Origin: Clostridia bacterium
GTDB taxonomy: Bacteria > Bacillota > Clostridia > Monoglobales > Monoglobaceae
Assembly: GCA_017622215.1 (NCBI GenBank)
Contig: JAGARO010000004.1
Coordinates: forward strand, 1 to 64,000
Length of the DNA stretch: 64,000 bases
Direction: 5' to 3'
The notes under the pieces are model-generated. The model was not told the origin of the DNA. It saw nothing but the letters and a program-made list of their open reading frames with translations, and did not search any database. The position numbers and the translations under genes were made by a program. Each line of letters begins with the position of its first letter. Position 1 is the stretch's first letter. Below are positions 61,898-64,000 of the stretch, piece by piece.

Positions 61898-62939
61898 AAT
61901 CCACCTCCGACGAAAAGGCTTTAAGCCCCAGTTTTAGGGCATTTATGTTTGTATCGGAGTTGTCCTCGCGGATTTTCTCCAGCATATTTTTAACAAAAAA
62001 TCCTTTAAGAGATTTTTCATCTGCGATTCTTTCAATATCCTCCATAGACAGGGTTGTTCTGTCCTCAAACTTTATAAAGTGTGCCTGTGAGGAGAGAATT
62101 GCGGAAAGGGAGTCGGTGTTAAGACTGAAATCTGATGGAATTTCTCCCTTTAAGATTATCTTATAGAAGTGGTCTTGCTCAAGATACGGAGAAATCTTCT
62201 GTGAAACCTCCTGAAGGCTTGATAAACCTGTAATGTCAACAGCAATTTCTCTGAATTCTCTGCCACAGATTTTCATAAATTCAAGGTTGCATTTCCCTAT
62301 ATCAACAGTCCCGTGATATACGCCCTTTTCCCCTGTTTCGTCAAAGCCCTGTCCCTGTGGACAGCCAGGGTAGGCGTAGGAAGTATTGCCCTCTTTCAGA
62401 ATATCACTACGCTTGTGGATGTGCCCCAGTGCCACATAGTCCATTTTTGATGAGGAAAGTGCACTCTGGGAAATAGGGTTGTATTCCCCTGAAACGCCAA
62501 TATCGCCGTGGATTACGCAGATATTAATCATATCTTCTTCTGCTTCAGGTGAAAATAATGTTTCAGGCTCATAAATATTTGAAAAGCCTGCACCGTGAAT
62601 ACAGGTATTTTTCTCACGAATGATGAATTTTTCCATAGCCCCTGTAAAAAGAATTACGTTTTCAGGCCATTTTGAATTGTAAGGCGACTGACCGCTGAAA
62701 TAATCGTGGTTACCGCTGCATATAACAACTGTGGCGGGAGTTTCCGAAAGCTTTGCCTTGATGATTTCAACAGTTTCACGGTCTGCAACAGGGTTGTCGA
62801 ATAAATCCCCTGAAACAAGGAGAAAATCATAGTTTTTGGATATATCAATTATACGCAAAAATGCGGATAAAACATCGTTTTTCATTTTCGGATTTGCGCC
62901 GAGATGAACGTCGGCACAGTGGATTATTTTAACGCTCAT
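61887..62939 (-). CDS. YhaO/SbcD-like metallophosphoesterase (DNA repair exonuclease)
   Basis: 350 residues from the ATG at 62939 (gaggtg ahead). Dinuclear metal motifs in order: ADVHLG, SGDLFD, CSGNHDYF, CVIHGD, ALGHIHKR; then a capping domain. Mre11/SbcD-type nuclease, encoded before its SbcC/YhaN partner on the same transcript. It lacks an adjacent yhaM. Confidence 0.9.
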   Translation of the reverse strand: MSVKIIHCADVHLGANPKMKNDVLSAFLRIIDISKNYDFLLVSGDLFDNPVADRETVEIIKAKLSETPATVVICSGNHDYFSGQSPYNSKWPENVILFTGAMEKFIIREKNTCIHGAGFSNIYEPETLFSPEAEEDMINICVIHGDIGVSGEYNPISQSALSSSKMDYVALGHIHKRSDILKEGNTSYAYPGCPQGQGFDETGEKGVYHGTVDIGKCNLEFMKICGREFREIAVDITGLSSLQEVSQKISPYLEQDHFYKIILKGEIPSDFSLNTDSLSAILSSQAHFIKFEDRTTLSMEDIERIADEKSLKGFFVKNMLEKIREDNSDTNINALKLGLKAFSSEVDYEN

Positions 62940-62992
62940 ATTTTTCACCTCACTATTATTTTAACATTTTGATTAAAAAAATCAACAGGAAG

Positions 62993-63021
62993 TGGACAAT
63001 TTATTTTTTTTGTGATAAAAT
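62993..63021 (+). promoter_or_regulatory. SigA-type promoter of the GT4 gene
   Basis: TGGACA, 17 bases, TAAAAT, 31 bases before the start. Confidence 0.65.
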
Positions 63022-63052
63022 ATAGGAAGTATAAAGGAAAGGGGAAGTGGAA

Positions 63053-64000
63053 ATGCGTGTACTTATGGCAACCATGCAGCTCGGTATCGGTGGAGCTGAA
63101 ACACATATAGTTGAACTTTCCAAGGCTCTTAAAAAGCGAGGGATAGAGGTTTTTGTAGCCTCCCAGGGGGGAGAATATGTAAGCGAGCTTGAAACTGCAG
63201 GAATAAAGCATTTTAAGCTTCCGCTTAACAAAAAGACAATCCCTGCCATGAGAAAATCTCTTAAGGGACTTAAGGAAATAATTGAAGAATATAAGATTGA
63301 CGTAGTTCACTCCCATGCGAGAATTCCGGGGTTTATTCTTGCGAATTTGAGAAAGAGTGTAAATTTCCGCCTTGTATCCACAGCCCATTGGGTTTTCAAG
63401 ACGGGTTTTCCATATAACTACCTGACAAACTGGGGCGACAGAAGCCTTTCTGTCAGCGACGATATAAAGAAATATCTTATGGATAATTATGGAATTGACG
63501 AAGAAAATATAAGAATAACCATAAACGGAATTGATACAGAAAAATTTTCAAAGGACACAGACTTTTCTGACATAAAAAATGAATTTGACCTTAAAGATGG
63601 AAAAAGAATTGTTTATGTAAGCCGAATGGATGAGGACAGAAGCCTTGCAGCGAAAAGACTTATTGAATGTGCAGGGGACATAAAAAAGGAATTCCCTGAT
63701 ATTGAAATAGTCATAGTCGGCGGAGGAAATGACCTTGAAAATGTCAGGGCTATGGCTGAAAAGGAAAACGCCAAGGCAGGAGAAAATTATATTAAAATAA
63801 CAGGCGGAAGAACTGACATAAATAAGTTTGTGGCGTCAGGGGATATTTTTGTGGGCGTAAGCCGAGCTGCCCTTGAGGCTATGGCAGCGGAAAAGCCTTG
63901 CATAATCGCAGGTAACGAGGGCTACATCGGAATTTTTGATGAGGACAAGCTTGAAATTTCAAGGCTCACAAATTTCTGTTGCCGAGGCTGCGAAGAAACT
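63053..64000 (+). CDS. GT4-family glycosyltransferase (cut by window edge)
   Basis: 316 codons open to the right edge with no stop. It begins MRVLMATMQLGIGGAETHIV (the Gly-rich acceptor-side loop of GT-B enzymes) and later has VVHSHARIPG, NGIDTEKF, RIVYVSRMDED, VIVGGGNDLE and SRAALEAMAAEKPCI, where the EAMAxxKP helix with its Glu is the nucleotide-sugar site of GT4. The final segment (GYIGIFDEDKL, CCRGCEE) is a recurrent feature of a clostridial subgroup. Substrate unknown; probably cell-envelope glycans. gaaaggggaagtgg precedes the ATG. Confidence 0.88.
   Translation, partial: MRVLMATMQLGIGGAETHIVELSKALKKRGIEVFVASQGGEYVSELETAGIKHFKLPLNKKTIPAMRKSLKGLKEIIEEYKIDVVHSHARIPGFILANLRKSVNFRLVSTAHWVFKTGFPYNYLTNWGDRSLSVSDDIKKYLMDNYGIDEENIRITINGIDTEKFSKDTDFSDIKNEFDLKDGKRIVYVSRMDEDRSLAAKRLIECAGDIKKEFPDIEIVIVGGGNDLENVRAMAEKENAKAGENYIKITGGRTDINKFVASGDIFVGVSRAALEAMAAEKPCIIAGNEGYIGIFDEDKLEISRLTNFCCRGCEET

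Overview
The window reads as chromosome of a low-GC, anaerobic, endospore-forming member of the Clostridia (Bacillota), probably from a metagenome assembly. The evidence is the Firmicute-type ribosomal operons and leaders (L10, L13 and apparent L1 sites), good Shine-Dalgarno sequences, many TTGACA/TATAAT promoters with 17-base spacers, and sporulation and germination genes: gerA/gerB/gerC, spmA/spmB, spoIID-like, spoIIQ-like with a sigma-F promoter, and bofA-like. A four-gene sodium-pumping oxaloacetate decarboxylase and a ProX/PrdX-type deacylase fit a fermentative life. Almost everything is dense housekeeping sequence. No prophage, IS element or CRISPR array was seen.

Layout. 1-383: an odd left edge whose first ~105 bases look like a Gram-negative outer-membrane protein fragment joined out of frame to a coiled-coil ORF. 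0.4-12 kb: NSS transporter, DUF554, VanW/G5 protein, mgtE, secG, FabG-like reductase, a two-component system, walJ-like, bofA-like, TatD-linked radical SAM, tsaD. 12-17 kb: rlmB, comM, trmL, degV, DUF4364, YkvI-like. 17.3-20.8 kb: rpmG-secE-nusG-rplK-rplA-rplJ-rplL with stacked RNA control elements; rpoBC does not follow. 20.8-24.9 kb: AbrB-like regulator and a germination receptor operon with a small fourth gene. 24.9-28.8 kb: oadG/biotin carrier/oadB/oadA. 28.8-36.3 kb: GH125, TPR protein, asnS, murA, DUF1292, ruvX, a small DnaA-box cluster, rpiB, and a VIT-like protein lacking a vWA domain.

36.3-41.3 kb: two tandem tiny Cys/Gly-rich membrane peptides, mnmG, TPP riboswitch-thiT, L13 leader-rplM-rpsI, proX-like. 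41.3-47 kb: one giant modular BspA-type leucine-rich-repeat surface protein. 47-53 kb: rpsF-ssb-rpsR, spoIID-like, veg, spmAB (sigma-E-like promoter), noc/parB-like, spoIIQ-like (sigma-F-like promoter), an ECF S component. 53-57.6 kb: coaX, metG, a frameshifted ruvB, ruvA. 57.6-64 kb: AbrB-like repressor plus MGT-type glycosyltransferase behind a 12-bp triple repeat and a palindrome over the -10; tRNA-Thr and tRNA-Tyr with a duplicated tRNA 3' end; a YhaO/YhaN-like nuclease pair; and a GT4 glycosyltransferase cut by the right edge.

Themes. Sporulation and germination genes recur across the window with compartment-specific promoter candidates. The ribosomal block carries four RNA leaders or sites, including two look-alikes of the 23S rRNA L1-binding site. 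The least explained material is the Cys-rich peptide pair with the divergent VIT protein, the OadB with an extra exported domain, the fourth germination gene, and the AbrB/glycosyltransferase unit. Gene starts were moved where a ribosome binding site favoured an internal codon; these cases are stated.
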